Part shown: piece by piece, positions 1 through 9,010 of the stretch | Position numbering within the stretch: the first letter of the stretch is position 1 | Layout of the letters: every line of letters begins with the position of its first letter | NCBI GenBank assembly: GCA_964473045.1 | Contig: CAYYMX010000034.1 | Span: 1 to 13,059 of the forward strand | Direction: 5' to 3' | Length of the DNA stretch: 13,059 nucleotides | Source of the DNA: CAYYMX01 sp964473045 | GTDB lineage: Bacteria; Pseudomonadota; Alphaproteobacteria; Methylaequorales; Methylaequoraceae | Position numbers and translations under genes: made by a program | Notes under the pieces: model-generated | Database searches by the model: none | What the model was told of the DNA's origin: nothing | What the model saw: only the letters and a program-made list of their open reading frames with translations

Positions 1-1643
1 CAATAAAAAACTTATTACTAATTGATAATATTGATTTTTTTTTTAATGATGGCTTATGCGTTCTAACTGGCGAGACAGGTGCTGGAAAATCTATGATCCT
101 TGATTCTCTAAGCTTACTATCTGGAGGAAGAATTAAAAGTGCACTTAAACCTATAAACAGTAAAATCAGTAATGTGCTAATGGTTTTTGATGTTAGTAAT
201 TTTCCAAAGACTCAAGAAAAATTAAAAAAATTAGATATTGAGTTTGATGATGAAATTATAATTAGAAGAACAATAACATTTGACGGTAAAAGCAAGGCAT
301 TTATCAATGATAACCTTGTAAGCGCAAATAGTTTAAAAGAAATTTCTAGAGATTTAATTGAAATTGAAAGTCAATTCTCTGAGCAAGGTTTATTAGATTC
401 ATCTACACATTTAAAAACCTTGGATGAATACGGTAACTATAAAAATGAACTAGATTATCTTGCAAAACTCTGGTCTCAATTAAAAGAAATGGAAAATAAA
501 GTTTCGAATGCAGAAACAGAACAACAAAAAATTAAAAATGAAAAAGAGAGCTTTGAGTTTGATATCAACGAACTAACTAAGCTTAATCCAAAGAAAAATG
601 AAATAGACAATTTAATTAAAAAAAAAAAATGGCTGCAAAACTCCACTAAGGTTTATGAAACATTAAATACAGTTGTGTCCAATCTCACTTCAGAACAACC
701 ACTAGGAATAGAGGGTTTAATTTCAAAAAACTTAAATCTTTTGCATAAGATAAAAGACATTTTAGATCAAGATTCCCAAAAAGCTGTTGAGTCTCTGGAT
801 TCAATTTTAATAGAAATTACTGAAATTACTAAAACATTTGAAAATATATTAGGAAACAACAATGAAGACAGTTCATTAGAAGAAATTGATGAAAGAATTT
901 ACTTATATAAAAAGATTTCAAGAAAACATAATTATGACGAAAATAAACTGGATGAATTATTGTCTGATTTAAAAAAAAGATTAGTGTCATCAGAAAATTA
1001 TGAAGAAAATTACAACAAATTAAGAGTCAGACTTGTAGAAATTAAAAAAAGATTTGAAGACCAAGCTAATAAAGTCTCCAACCTAAGAAAAGTGAACGCC
1101 CAACAAATGGATAATTTAATAAATAACGAACTACCAAGTTTAAAATTAGAACACGCTAAATTCAAAACTTTTATCTCAGAAAATACTTATAGTGAAAAAG
1201 GAAAAGATAAAATATTTTTTAAAATTAAGACCAATCCTACAAGTGAAATGCATGAAATTAAAAAAATCTCATCTGGGGGTGAACTATGCAGATTTGCACT
1301 CGCTATAAAAGTTATTTCTCAAAGAAATAACTTGTCTTTAATCGTTTTTGATGAAGTTGATAGTGGGATAGGAGGTTCTGTTTCAACCGCAGTTGGAGAA
1401 AGATTAAGAAAGCTAGGTCAAAATAGGCAAGTTTTAGTAGTAACCCACTCTCCCCAAGTGGCAGTTTTAGGTAATGATCATTTTGTGGTTAAAAAAGAAC
1501 TCCAAAACAAAACTGCAGAAATCAGTGTTAAAAAATTAAGCTATGAAGACAAGGTTAATGAGATAGCACGAATGTTATCAGGAAAAAAAATTACTCAGGA
1601 AGCCTTGCTAGCAGCAAAGCGACTGTTAGAAACCTCTAGCTAG
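1..1643 (+). CDS. recN: DNA repair protein RecN (5' end cut by window edge)
   Basis: RecN is an SMC-like ATPase that acts in recombinational repair of double-strand breaks in the cytoplasm. The reading frame is open from nt 3, so the start codon lies just outside the window; the first in-window ATG (93) is internal because it follows the Walker A motif GETGAGKS (nt 69-92). About 546 residues are present; E. coli RecN has 553, so only a handful are missing. The middle (about nt 450-1130) is rich in Lys/Glu and heptad-like, as expected for the coiled coil. The C-terminal head has the ABC signature SSGGE (nt 1269-1283), Walker B with IVFDEVDSG (from nt 1341) and the H-loop VVTHSPQVA. It contains a 12-A run (618-629) read in frame as four lysines. 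It ends in TAG overlapping the convergent pepP stop. Identification is firm. Confidence 0.96.
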   Translation, partial: IKNLLLIDNIDFFFNDGLCVLTGETGAGKSMILDSLSLLSGGRIKSALKPINSKISNVLMVFDVSNFPKTQEKLKKLDIEFDDEIIIRRTITFDGKSKAFINDNLVSANSLKEISRDLIEIESQFSEQGLLDSSTHLKTLDEYGNYKNELDYLAKLWSQLKEMENKVSNAETEQQKIKNEKESFEFDINELTKLNPKKNEIDNLIKKKKWLQNSTKVYETLNTVVSNLTSEQPLGIEGLISKNLNLLHKIKDILDQDSQKAVESLDSILIEITEITKTFENILGNNNEDSSLEEIDERIYLYKKISRKHNYDENKLDELLSDLKKRLVSSENYEENYNKLRVRLVEIKKRFEDQANKVSNLRKVNAQQMDNLINNELPSLKLEHAKFKTFISENTYSEKGKDKIFFKIKTNPTSEMHEIKKISSGGELCRFALAIKVISQRNNLSLIVFDEVDSGIGGSVSTAVGERLRKLGQNRQVLVVTHSPQVAVLGNDHFVVKKELQNKTAEISVKKLSYEDKVNEIARMLSGKKITQEALLAAKRLLETSS

Positions 1644-1644
1644 A
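1635..1644. other. Palindrome joining two convergent stop codons
   Basis: The 10-base palindrome TCTAGCTAGA spans the ends of recN and pepP. Its right-hand CTAG (1640-1643) gives TAG on both strands: recN stops at 1641-1643 and pepP stops at 1642-1640. There is no intergenic space here. A loose stem (AAACC 1630-1634 with a GGTTT about 17 bases on, followed by a T-rich stretch) could act as a weak recN terminator, but this is not convincing. Confidence 0.7.
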
Positions 1645-3379
1645 TTTTACTGGTTTTATTTTTTAGCCAATTCGCCTCAACTCTATTCAAATATTTAGAT
1701 AATCTTTTAAAAATATTTTTATGGTAATTATTTATCCAACAAATTTGTTCTTTATTAAAAAATTCCTTATTTATAAGTTTTTTTTCATAAGGACATAATG
1801 TTAAAGTTTCAAATTCTAAAAACCCATTATTTTTTGATTTCTCTACTATGAGAAGATTTTCAATCCTAATGCCAAATTGATTATTTTTATAGTAACCAGG
1901 CTCATTGGATATAATCATTCCAGGTTTAAGATCAAAGTTGCTCCAATTTTTTGAAATATTTTGTGGCCCCTCATGAACACCAAGAAAACTACCAACTCCA
2001 TGTCCGGTACCATGATTATAATCTAGACCAGAGTTCCACAAATTGTATCTACCTAAAACGTCAATTTGGGAACCTTTCGTACCAACAGGAAATTTCAACA
2101 TGGAGATATTTACGTGTCCCAACAAAACTTTTGAATAAAGATTTATATACTCATCAGTGGCTTTTGCTTTACCTAACAAAACTGTTCTTGTAACATCAGT
2201 TGTTGCTCCATAATATTGAGCGCCTGAGTCACAAAGATACAAAGCACCAGAAGATAATTTATTACTTTTTTTATTTGGGGTATAATGAATTATTGATGCG
2301 TTTGACCCACTGGCAGAAATTGTTGGAAAACTTAATGAAAAAAAATTTTTATTTAATTGTCTTAACTCTTCTAACTTTTTAGCAACCTGAAATTCATTCA
2401 AGTTTTCTTTAAGATTTTGTTTTTCCAACCAACAAAAAAATTTCACCAAGGCTATTCCATCATTAAGATGAGCTAACCTTGAATGGTCTTTTTCAGAATT
2501 GTTCTTTTGAGACTTCATTATCTTACATGGATCTGTTCCAAACTTAATCTGATTTTTTTTTTTTAATAAATTAAAATAGAAATAAGATAATTCACTATCT
2601 AGTAGAAAGTTTTTATTATTAATTCTTTTAAGTTCATCTTCAAATTCACTAATACAAAAAATATCAATCCTAGAGTCATTAAATTTAAAATTTTCAAAAG
2701 GTAATTTTCTTTTGTCAACAAAAACCTTTACCTTTTTCTTACTAACAATAGCTCTTATTAATATTATTGGTGTGAAAGGTAAATCAAAACCCCTCAAATT
2801 TAATAGCCAACATACTGATTCTGGTGAGCTAATTAAAAAAAAATCAAATTGTTTTAACTTCTTTGTTAATTCATCCAACTTCTTTGATATGCCTAAACCA
2901 GTAAATTTCTTTTGAAGTTGAAAAAACTTAGCTATTTTTTCTTCGGGTCTATTTTTCCAGATTTTGTCAACTAAATTAGACTTGTCATGAATAATTTTAT
3001 TTTTTGCTTTTTTACTAATTTCAAACAATCTTTGTACAAAATTCTTAGAAAATGTTTTGGTATCGAGTAAAATTTTCTTTCTTTGCAAATTCTGTTCTAT
3101 CCATGGAATCACCCCAGTTTCGTTAAGATCAAAAATTATGTAAGATTTATCTATTTGCTTCTTAGCCTGAAGAATATACCTGCCATCTGTAAAAAAAATT
3201 TTCTTGGTTTTAGAAATTAGTGCAATAGCATTAGACCCACTAAAATTTGTGAGCCACTTAAGTCTCATATTTCTTTCTGGAACATATTCTAGCAAAAATT
3301 CATCTGCTGTTGAAATTAAAAAAAAATCCATATCCCTTGCAGATAATTCTTTGATTAAAATAGATAATTTTTTATTCAT
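1640..3379 (-). CDS. pepP: Xaa-Pro aminopeptidase, family M24B, long three-domain type
   Basis: This cytoplasmic metallopeptidase removes an N-terminal residue preceding proline. The 579-residue protein is longer than E. coli PepP (441) and matches the aminopeptidase P1 architecture: two creatinase-like N-terminal domains (about 1-135 and 145-290) and a C-terminal pita-bread catalytic domain (about 300-530), plus a short tail. All five dinuclear metal ligands are visible: Asp384 (LCDSGAQ), Asp395 (TTDVTRT), His460 (GTGHGVG), Glu493 (SNEPGYY) and Glu507 (RIENLL). The Asp-Asp spacing (11) and Glu-Glu spacing (14) equal those I recall for XPNPEP1. The ATG at 3379 overlaps the prmA stop by 8 bases (ATGAATAA), with only a weak A-rich ribosome site, so translation is probably coupled. 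A 12-A run (2553-2564) is read in frame. It is the last gene of the minus-strand cluster. Confidence 0.93.
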   Translation of the reverse strand: MNKKLSILIKELSARDMDFFLISTADEFLLEYVPERNMRLKWLTNFSGSNAIALISKTKKIFFTDGRYILQAKKQIDKSYIIFDLNETGVIPWIEQNLQRKKILLDTKTFSKNFVQRLFEISKKAKNKIIHDKSNLVDKIWKNRPEEKIAKFFQLQKKFTGLGISKKLDELTKKLKQFDFFLISSPESVCWLLNLRGFDLPFTPIILIRAIVSKKKVKVFVDKRKLPFENFKFNDSRIDIFCISEFEDELKRINNKNFLLDSELSYFYFNLLKKKNQIKFGTDPCKIMKSQKNNSEKDHSRLAHLNDGIALVKFFCWLEKQNLKENLNEFQVAKKLEELRQLNKNFFSLSFPTISASGSNASIIHYTPNKKSNKLSSGALYLCDSGAQYYGATTDVTRTVLLGKAKATDEYINLYSKVLLGHVNISMLKFPVGTKGSQIDVLGRYNLWNSGLDYNHGTGHGVGSFLGVHEGPQNISKNWSNFDLKPGMIISNEPGYYKNNQFGIRIENLLIVEKSKNNGFLEFETLTLCPYEKKLINKEFFNKEQICWINNYHKNIFKRLSKYLNRVEANWLKNKTSKI

Positions 3380-4202
3380 AAGCTTTTCTAAACTTTTGAA
3401 AGATTAAAGATGACCAATCACCTAAAGTGTTTTTTTTTACCAGTTTAAGTTTATTTTTGTAGTAATTATTAATTATTTCATTTTTTTGATTGTTAAGTAT
3501 TCCAGAGATAATAACAAAACCATTGGAAGTTAAATGTTTATTAATATCCCTAGCAAGACTTTTTAGAGGATTTAGGAAAATATTTGCAACTATTAAATCA
3601 AATCTTTTTTTTTTTAAGATTCTATGTCTAAACCCATCACATTTTAAAAAAAACAAGCCATTTAAATTGTTTAACTTCATGTTAAAATTATAGTTGTCTT
3701 CTGAAAATTTATCACAATCACAAGAAATAACCTTCTTTTTAGTTATCAAACGTACAGCAAACGATAAAATCCCTGAGCCTGAACCAAGATCAAAACAATT
3801 ATTAATTTTATTTTTTTTTAGAATAAATTCAATTCCTCTAATAGCTAGTTGGGTTGACTCATGTCTTCCAGTTCCAAAAGCCATTCCACCTGGTATTATT
3901 ATCGAGTATTTTTTTTTACCAAAAAACCCTTGCGACAAACAGAATAACTCCGTATTAACATATGTTTGATTTTTTCTACCTACTAACAACCAGTTTTTAT
4001 TTTCAATCAAATCAACTTTAATATTTTTTAGACTTTGCAAGTTTTTTTTTAATAAGTAATCCTCATTAAGTTTGTTTAAAGTGAAGATTTCAATATCCCA
4101 TCCATTATTTTTTGGAAAATAACTGACATTCTCAAAATCTCTAATTATGAAATCAAGAAGTTCTTTTTTAGAATAATCAACTGTGAAACTAACTTTTTTC
4201 AA
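3372..4202 (-). CDS. prmA: Ribosomal protein L11 methyltransferase
   Basis: PrmA uses S-adenosylmethionine to methylate lysines and the N-terminus of ribosomal protein L11. The 276-residue protein has a small N-terminal substrate-recognition domain and a class I Rossmann methyltransferase domain. Recognisable motifs are AFGTGRHEST (108-117; most family members have AFGTGTH), the SAM-binding loop DLGSGSGILS (138-147), ANIFLNPL (206-213, the equivalent of ANIL..PL) and SGIL (233-236). The C-terminal GDWSSLIFQK matches the usual ending. The start is TTG at 4202, overlapping the uvrD stop as TTGA. No ATG occurs near it and the N-terminus aligns sensibly, so I keep TTG. Its product depends on the SAM pool that the upstream metF-metH genes help to make; that link is inference. 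An 11-A run (3605-3615) is read in frame. Confidence 0.93.
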   Translation of the reverse strand: MKKVSFTVDYSKKELLDFIIRDFENVSYFPKNNGWDIEIFTLNKLNEDYLLKKNLQSLKNIKVDLIENKNWLLVGRKNQTYVNTELFCLSQGFFGKKKYSIIIPGGMAFGTGRHESTQLAIRGIEFILKKNKINNCFDLGSGSGILSFAVRLITKKKVISCDCDKFSEDNYNFNMKLNNLNGLFFLKCDGFRHRILKKKRFDLIVANIFLNPLKSLARDINKHLTSNGFVIISGILNNQKNEIINNYYKNKLKLVKKNTLGDWSSLIFQKFRKAYE

Positions 4203-4879
4203 CTTATATCAACTACTTTTTCAACAAAATCACAAAAGATATTTTTTTTAATACATCCGTTATTGTCAAATTGAATTTTAAGAGTTTTTTTCTGCACTTC
4301 TAAAACCATTCCATAACCATACTCTTCGTGAATGACCTTATCACCAACAGAAAACTTTTCATTGTGATAATAGTCTAATTTACCGCTTTTAATAGGTTGA
4401 CTTTCTTTATTCACATTTACTTTACAATTTTTTGGTGGTAATTCAGTTAAAAATTTTGAAGGCAATGAACGGTATACACTGTAATTATATTGTTTTCTAA
4501 AATTAACATATGAGATCTTCAATATTTTTCTTGCTCTTGTAATTCCAACATACGCTAAACGCCTTTCTTCTTCTAATCCTTTTTCTCCATATTCTTCAAG
4601 GTTTCTTTGATTGGGAAAAATTCCCTCTTCCCATCCAGGCAGAAAAACATAATCAAATTCTAATCCTTTTGCACTATGAAGAGTCATAAGCGAAACTTTT
4701 TGCGACTGACTTGAGTCATCCAGATTTTCAGTTAATAAACTTACTTCTTCTAAAAAATCAAAAATAGAATTTCTATTTTTTATATCAATTACTAATTTTT
4801 TTAAATTTTCAAGTCTGCCTTCAGATTCTGGTGTTTTTTCTTTTTGTAACATTTCACAATACCCAACATCCTCTAGCAA
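4199..4879 (-). CDS. uvrD: UvrD/PcrA helicase, C-terminal fragment (after in-frame TGA)
   Basis: This is the downstream part of one helicase gene spanning 4199-6361, in the same frame as the upstream part and separated from it only by TGA 4907-4909 and nine further codons. The coordinates begin at TTG 4879, the first possible restart; nothing proves that it is used. Counting through the TGA gives 720 residues, the size of E. coli UvrD. This part carries the end of subdomain 2B, motif V (MTLHSAKGLEFDYVFLPGWE, about 563-582), motif VI (EEERRLAYVGITRARK, about 597-612) and a C-terminal Tudor-like domain starting FSVGDKVIHEEYGYG (about 670-716), which in PcrA/UvrD binds RNA polymerase. It lacks the Walker motifs, so alone it should not be an active helicase. 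The stop TGA overlaps the TTG start of prmA. Confidence 0.85.
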   Translation of the reverse strand: MLEDVGYCEMLQKEKTPESEGRLENLKKLVIDIKNRNSIFDFLEEVSLLTENLDDSSQSQKVSLMTLHSAKGLEFDYVFLPGWEEGIFPNQRNLEEYGEKGLEEERRLAYVGITRARKILKISYVNFRKQYNYSVYRSLPSKFLTELPPKNCKVNVNKESQPIKSGKLDYYHNEKFSVGDKVIHEEYGYGMVLEVQKKTLKIQFDNNGCIKKNIFCDFVEKVVDIS

Positions 4880-4894
4880 TGAACCAGCAACTTC

Positions 4895-4913
4895 AGAGTG
4901 ATCAAATCACTCT
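4895..4913 (-). repeat. Perfect inverted repeat covering the in-frame TGA of uvrD
   Basis: On the coding (minus) strand the sequence reads AGAGTGAT-TTG-ATCACTCT, a perfect 8-bp stem with a 3-base loop. It can be extended by one U-G and one U-A pair to 10 bp (4893-4915). The in-frame TGA (4907-4909) lies in the 5' arm. Hairpins of this strength are not rare in a 13-kb AT-rich sequence (a rough estimate gives a few by chance), so it is the coincidence with the stop codon that is notable. Confidence 0.75.
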
Positions 4914-6361
4914 AACATTTTTTTGTGTATTTCAAATATCGATAATAGATTTTTTACATTCGAAGTTGAAGATTTGTTGAAAAGTCCCTCTTCGATTGAT
5001 AAATTGAGAGAATTAAAAAGTGATATGCCCCTTTCATTAACTTTTTTATAAAGCTTACTTAATAATGCAGTTCCCAGACCTCTTTTTGGTACATTCAAGA
5101 TTCTTTCCAAAGACAAATTGTCCAGTGGATTAACCAAAATCTTGAAATAGGCTAACGCATCTTTTACTTCCCTTCTTTCATAAAATTTAAGACCCCCAAC
5201 TACCTTGTATTTTATATTTTCTTTAATAAATCTATCTTCGATATCCTTGAATTGAAAACTTGCCCTAGTTAAAATAGCCAATTTTGATAAATTTATACCA
5301 TTTTTTTTATATTCAATTATATTCTGAGCTATAAAAGATGCTTCCATTTCATCATTTTCTAGATTAATAATTTCAACCATTTCTCCTGACTGACCAGACG
5401 TCCAAAGTTTTTTTCCAATTCTCTCTTTATTATTAGATATCAGAGTAGATGCCACATCTAAAATATTTCCAGTAGATCTATAATTTTGTTCCAATCTAAT
5501 AATTCTTGAATCTTCAAAATCTTTTTCAAAATTAAGAATATTTCTTAATTGAGCCCCTCTCCAACCATAAATTGATTGATCTTCATCACCAACACAACAA
5601 ATATTTTGGTGTAAACTTGCAAGCAACCTAAGGAACATATATTGGACTGTATTTGTATCCTGATATTCATCAACTAAAATGTATTTGAATTTTTTTTGGT
5701 AAAAATTTCCTGCTTCAGAGTTTGTTCTCAAAAGTTTCAACGGTAGTAAAAGAAGATCACCATAATCAACTGAATTAAAATCTAGCAACCTCTTCTGATA
5801 AACTTTGTAAATCTCACTTAACTTTCCTTTGCTTTTTAGTTCAAATTCATGATTTGTAATTTCATTAGGGTCTAAACCCAAATTTTTCATTTGATCAATC
5901 ATGTAAAGAAAATTTTTAGGAACAAAAATTTTTGAATCAAGGTTCAAAATAGATATTACTTGCTTCAAAAGTCGTAATTGATCATCTTTGTCAAGAATTG
6001 TAAACTGACTATTAATTCCCAAAAAGTTTGAATATTTTCTCAGTATTCGAACACCAATAGAATGGAATGTACCTAAATACATTCCTTCCACAGGAAAATT
6101 TAGCAATTTCTCAACTCTCTGCTTCATTTCTAAAGCGGCTTTATTGGTAAAAGTTACTGCTAAAACTTCTGATGTTTTAGCTTTTCTAGAAAAAATAATA
6201 TTAGCTAATCTGCTCGTTAAAACTCTAGTTTTACCTGTTCCTGCTCCAGAAAGTACTAAGGTTGGTCCATCTAAATTTTTAACTGCTTTTTTTTGTTCAT
6301 TATTTAAATCACTTAAAAAATCTGGTTCTGGCAGCCTTATTTTTTCATTTTCTACGACCAT
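4907..6361 (-). CDS. uvrD: UvrD/PcrA superfamily 1 helicase, N-terminal part, ends at in-frame TGA
   Basis: UvrD/PcrA is a 3'-5' DNA helicase of nucleotide excision and mismatch repair. This part has the Q motif (LNNEQKKAV), Walker A GAGTGKT (39-45), motif Ia (VTFTNKAALEMK), motif II DEYQD (231-235), motif III GDEDQSIYGWRGA (258-270) and motif IV (QNYRST, 292-297). It then stops at TGA (codon 485) within subdomain 2B, before motifs V and VI. The reading frame continues unchanged after the TGA with good family similarity (LLEDVGY, GRLENLKKLV). The ATG at 6361 is chosen because it overlaps the metH stop as TAATG and starts just before the conserved LNNEQ region; an upstream ATG at 6406 would overlap metH by 46 bases. 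The gene is a point-nonsense allele, an error, or a recoded gene. The family call is firm; uvrD versus pcrA is only a naming choice. Confidence 0.88.
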   Translation of the reverse strand: MVVENEKIRLPEPDFLSDLNNEQKKAVKNLDGPTLVLSGAGTGKTRVLTSRLANIIFSRKAKTSEVLAVTFTNKAALEMKQRVEKLLNFPVEGMYLGTFHSIGVRILRKYSNFLGINSQFTILDKDDQLRLLKQVISILNLDSKIFVPKNFLYMIDQMKNLGLDPNEITNHEFELKSKGKLSEIYKVYQKRLLDFNSVDYGDLLLLPLKLLRTNSEAGNFYQKKFKYILVDEYQDTNTVQYMFLRLLASLHQNICCVGDEDQSIYGWRGAQLRNILNFEKDFEDSRIIRLEQNYRSTGNILDVASTLISNNKERIGKKLWTSGQSGEMVEIINLENDEMEASFIAQNIIEYKKNGINLSKLAILTRASFQFKDIEDRFIKENIKYKVVGGLKFYERREVKDALAYFKILVNPLDNLSLERILNVPKRGLGTALLSKLYKKVNERGISLFNSLNLSIEEGLFNKSSTSNVKNLLSIFEIHKKMLE

Positions 6362-9009
6362 TACGCAGCTTTTTGGGGAGAATAGTTTAGATTTGGCCCC
6401 AACCACTTTTCAACTTCTTCAGTAGTTATACCTTTTCTTTTCGCATAGTCTTTTACTTGATCTTTATTTATTTTTCCAATACCAAAATAAGATGAATCAG
6501 GATTGGAAAAATATAATCCTGAAACAGAACTTGATGGCATCATAGCAAAAGATTCCGTAAGTTTTATTTTTAGATTGTTTTCAACATCAAGCAATTTAAA
6601 TAAAGTTTTTTTCTCCGTATGATCTGGACAAGCAGGATAGCCAGGTGCAGGTCTAATCCCTTGATATTTTTCTTTAATTAATTCCTCATTAGAAAAGTTT
6701 TCATTTGTATCATATGCCCAAAATTCTTTTCTGACATCTCTATGCATTTTTTCGGCTAAAGCCTCAGCCATCCTATCACCAAGGGATTTAACAAGAATAG
6801 AATTGTAGTCATCTTTCTTAGACTCATAATACTCTGACAATTTTTCAACACCAGAACCAGCTGTGACTAAAAAACCACCTATATAATCTTCAATTCTTGA
6901 TTTTTGTGGAGCCACAAAATCAGCTAGACAAAAGTTTGGCCTTTTGGAAGATTTTCTATTCATTTGTTGTCTTAAAAAATGGAATTTGGTTAACAATTTT
7001 TTTCTGGAATTATTTTCAAATATTAAAATATCATCGTCTTCAGAACTGGCAGGCCAAAACCCAATAACTCCTTGAGGTTTTGTTAATTTTTCCTTAATAA
7101 TCTTATTTAACATTTTATTTGCATCATTCCACAGATCGTTAGCTGCGTTTCCAATAGTTTTATCTTTCAGAATTTGCGGGAAATTACCATGTAATTCCCA
7201 TGCTTGAAAAAAAGGCTTCCAATCAATAAACGGAACAATCTCAGACACAAAAATGTTTGAAAAAAATTTTATTTTTTTTATTTTTGGTTTGGGTGGTTTA
7301 TAATTCACCCAATCAAATTGAAATTTATTTTTTCTACAGTTTTCAATGGATTTTTTTTCAGAAGAACCAGAAACTTTATTATAATTTGATCTGATATCAG
7401 CATATTCTTTTTTTAGTACGTCCTTAAAAGGTTGGCATTTTGTTTTTGAAATTAGACTTGAAGCAACTGAAACAGCTCTTGATGCGTCAGTAACATGACA
7501 AACTCCAGTTTTATATAATGGAGCAATTTTTATAGCTGTATGAATTTTGCTAGTTGTTGCTCCACCTATAAGTAAAGGAATATTTACTGCATTTCGATCA
7601 AGCTCGCTTGCAACAAAACACATTTCGTCCAAGCTTGGCGTTATGAGGCCAGATAAACCAATTAAATCAACTTCTTCCTTAATAGCTACATCTATAATAT
7701 TCTGTGCAGGAACCATAACACCTAAATCAATAATATCAAAATTATTACATTGTAGAACAACTCCAACTATTTTTTTACCTATGTCGTGAACATCTCCTTT
7801 GACAGTAGCAAGTAAGATTTTACCTTTAGGTTTTTTTTTCTCCATTTTTTGATTTTCCATATACGGCAACAGATAGGCAACAGACTGTTTCATTACTCTT
7901 GCTGATTTAACCACTTGAGGCAAAAACATTTTTCCTGAACCAAATAAATCACCTACTTCGTTCATACCATCCATAAGTGGCCCCTCAATAATCTCTAATG
8001 GAATATTAAATTTTCTTCTTAACTTTTCAGTATCTTCATCTATAAATTCATTTATTCCATTAACAAGAGAATACTTAACTCTTTCTTCTATTGGTTTTTT
8101 TCTCCAAGATTCATCAACTTTCTTTTTCTCTGGATTTTTTGAGTATTTCTTAGAAATATCAATTAAGTTATCAGTAGCACCTTCGGATCGGTTGAACAAA
8201 ACATCTTCAATTGATTTTTTTAAATCATTAGGTATTTGTTCATAAATTGTTATCTGCCCAGCATTTACAATAGCCATATCTAAACCTGCACAAATAGCAT
8301 GGTATAAAAAACAAGAATGCATGGCTTCTCTAACTTGATTATTGCCTCTAAAACTAAAGGAAACATTAGATAAACCTCCAGAAACTTTTGCATAAGGAAG
8401 GTGGTTTTTAATCATTTTAGTTGCATCAAAAAAATCTTTTGCATAATTATTGTGTTCTGCAATTCCCGTGGCTACAGCAAAAATATTTGGGTCAAAAATT
8501 ATGTCTTGAACTGGAAAGCCAACTTTTTTTTTAAGAATTTCGTAAGCCCTTTTACATATTTGAAACTTTCTATTCTTATTATCCGCTTGTCCTTTTTCAT
8601 CGAAGGCCATAACAACCATTGCAGCACCATAAGCTTTAACTAATTTTGCTTGTTCGATAAAGACATCTTCTCCTTCTTTTAAACTAATTGAATTAACTAT
8701 TGATTTTCCTTGCACACATTTTAGCCCGGATTCAATCACTGACCACTTAGAAGAATCAATCATAAATGGAACTTTTGCAACATCTGGTTCAACTGACAAA
8801 AGATTAAGAAATTCTACCATGGCTTTTTCAGAATCTAAGAGTCCTTCATCCATGTTTATATCTATAATTTGTGCCCCATTTGTAATTTGATTTTTTGCCA
8901 CAGAGACTGCATCCTGAAAATTTCCACTTAGAATCAATTCTTTGAATTTTGCTGAACCAGTAACATTAGTTCTTTCACCAATATTAATAAATTTAATATT
9001 TGATTTCAT
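6361..9009 (-). CDS. metH: Methionine synthase, folate/cobalamin/activation half
   Basis: This is the larger part of cobalamin-dependent methionine synthase, which passes the methyl group of 5-methyl-tetrahydrofolate through cobalamin to homocysteine. The 882 residues align with E. coli MetH from the pterin domain onward. They comprise a folate-binding barrel (1 to about 290; NIGERTNVTGS at 9-19, INMDEG, DSSKW), the cobalamin cap (about 300-390), the cobalamin Rossmann domain with D406-x-H408-x-x-G411 (His408 is the cobalt ligand) and GLSGLITPS (451-459), and the SAM-dependent reactivation domain (about 560-882) with RPAPGYPAC (786-794). It starts at ATG 9009, four bases after the stop of the homocysteine half, with an AAGGA just upstream. 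The split falls at the natural boundary between domains, and both halves have intact starts and stops, so this looks like a genuine two-gene synthase. It requires B12. Confidence 0.96.
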   Translation of the reverse strand: MKSNIKFINIGERTNVTGSAKFKELILSGNFQDAVSVAKNQITNGAQIIDINMDEGLLDSEKAMVEFLNLLSVEPDVAKVPFMIDSSKWSVIESGLKCVQGKSIVNSISLKEGEDVFIEQAKLVKAYGAAMVVMAFDEKGQADNKNRKFQICKRAYEILKKKVGFPVQDIIFDPNIFAVATGIAEHNNYAKDFFDATKMIKNHLPYAKVSGGLSNVSFSFRGNNQVREAMHSCFLYHAICAGLDMAIVNAGQITIYEQIPNDLKKSIEDVLFNRSEGATDNLIDISKKYSKNPEKKKVDESWRKKPIEERVKYSLVNGINEFIDEDTEKLRRKFNIPLEIIEGPLMDGMNEVGDLFGSGKMFLPQVVKSARVMKQSVAYLLPYMENQKMEKKKPKGKILLATVKGDVHDIGKKIVGVVLQCNNFDIIDLGVMVPAQNIIDVAIKEEVDLIGLSGLITPSLDEMCFVASELDRNAVNIPLLIGGATTSKIHTAIKIAPLYKTGVCHVTDASRAVSVASSLISKTKCQPFKDVLKKEYADIRSNYNKVSGSSEKKSIENCRKNKFQFDWVNYKPPKPKIKKIKFFSNIFVSEIVPFIDWKPFFQAWELHGNFPQILKDKTIGNAANDLWNDANKMLNKIIKEKLTKPQGVIGFWPASSEDDDILIFENNSRKKLLTKFHFLRQQMNRKSSKRPNFCLADFVAPQKSRIEDYIGGFLVTAGSGVEKLSEYYESKKDDYNSILVKSLGDRMAEALAEKMHRDVRKEFWAYDTNENFSNEELIKEKYQGIRPAPGYPACPDHTEKKTLFKLLDVENNLKIKLTESFAMMPSSSVSGLYFSNPDSSYFGIGKINKDQVKDYAKRKGITTEEVEKWLGPNLNYSPQKAA

Positions 9010-9010
9010 T

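Noticed and set aside
4907..4909. UGA reassigned to tryptophan across the genome
   Set aside because: All other coding sequence here (thousands of codons) uses TGG for Trp with no other in-frame TGA, and this codon does not fall at a position where the UvrD family requires Trp.
4893..4915. Selenocysteine (SECIS) site in uvrD
   Set aside because: The hairpin is at the UGA, but UvrD helicases have no redox-active residue at this site in subdomain 2B, and no selenium gene is nearby.
6361..6406. Longer uvrD start at ATG 6406
   Set aside because: It would overlap metH by 46 bases and adds 15 residues with no family similarity. ATG 6361 in TAATG is the better coupled start.
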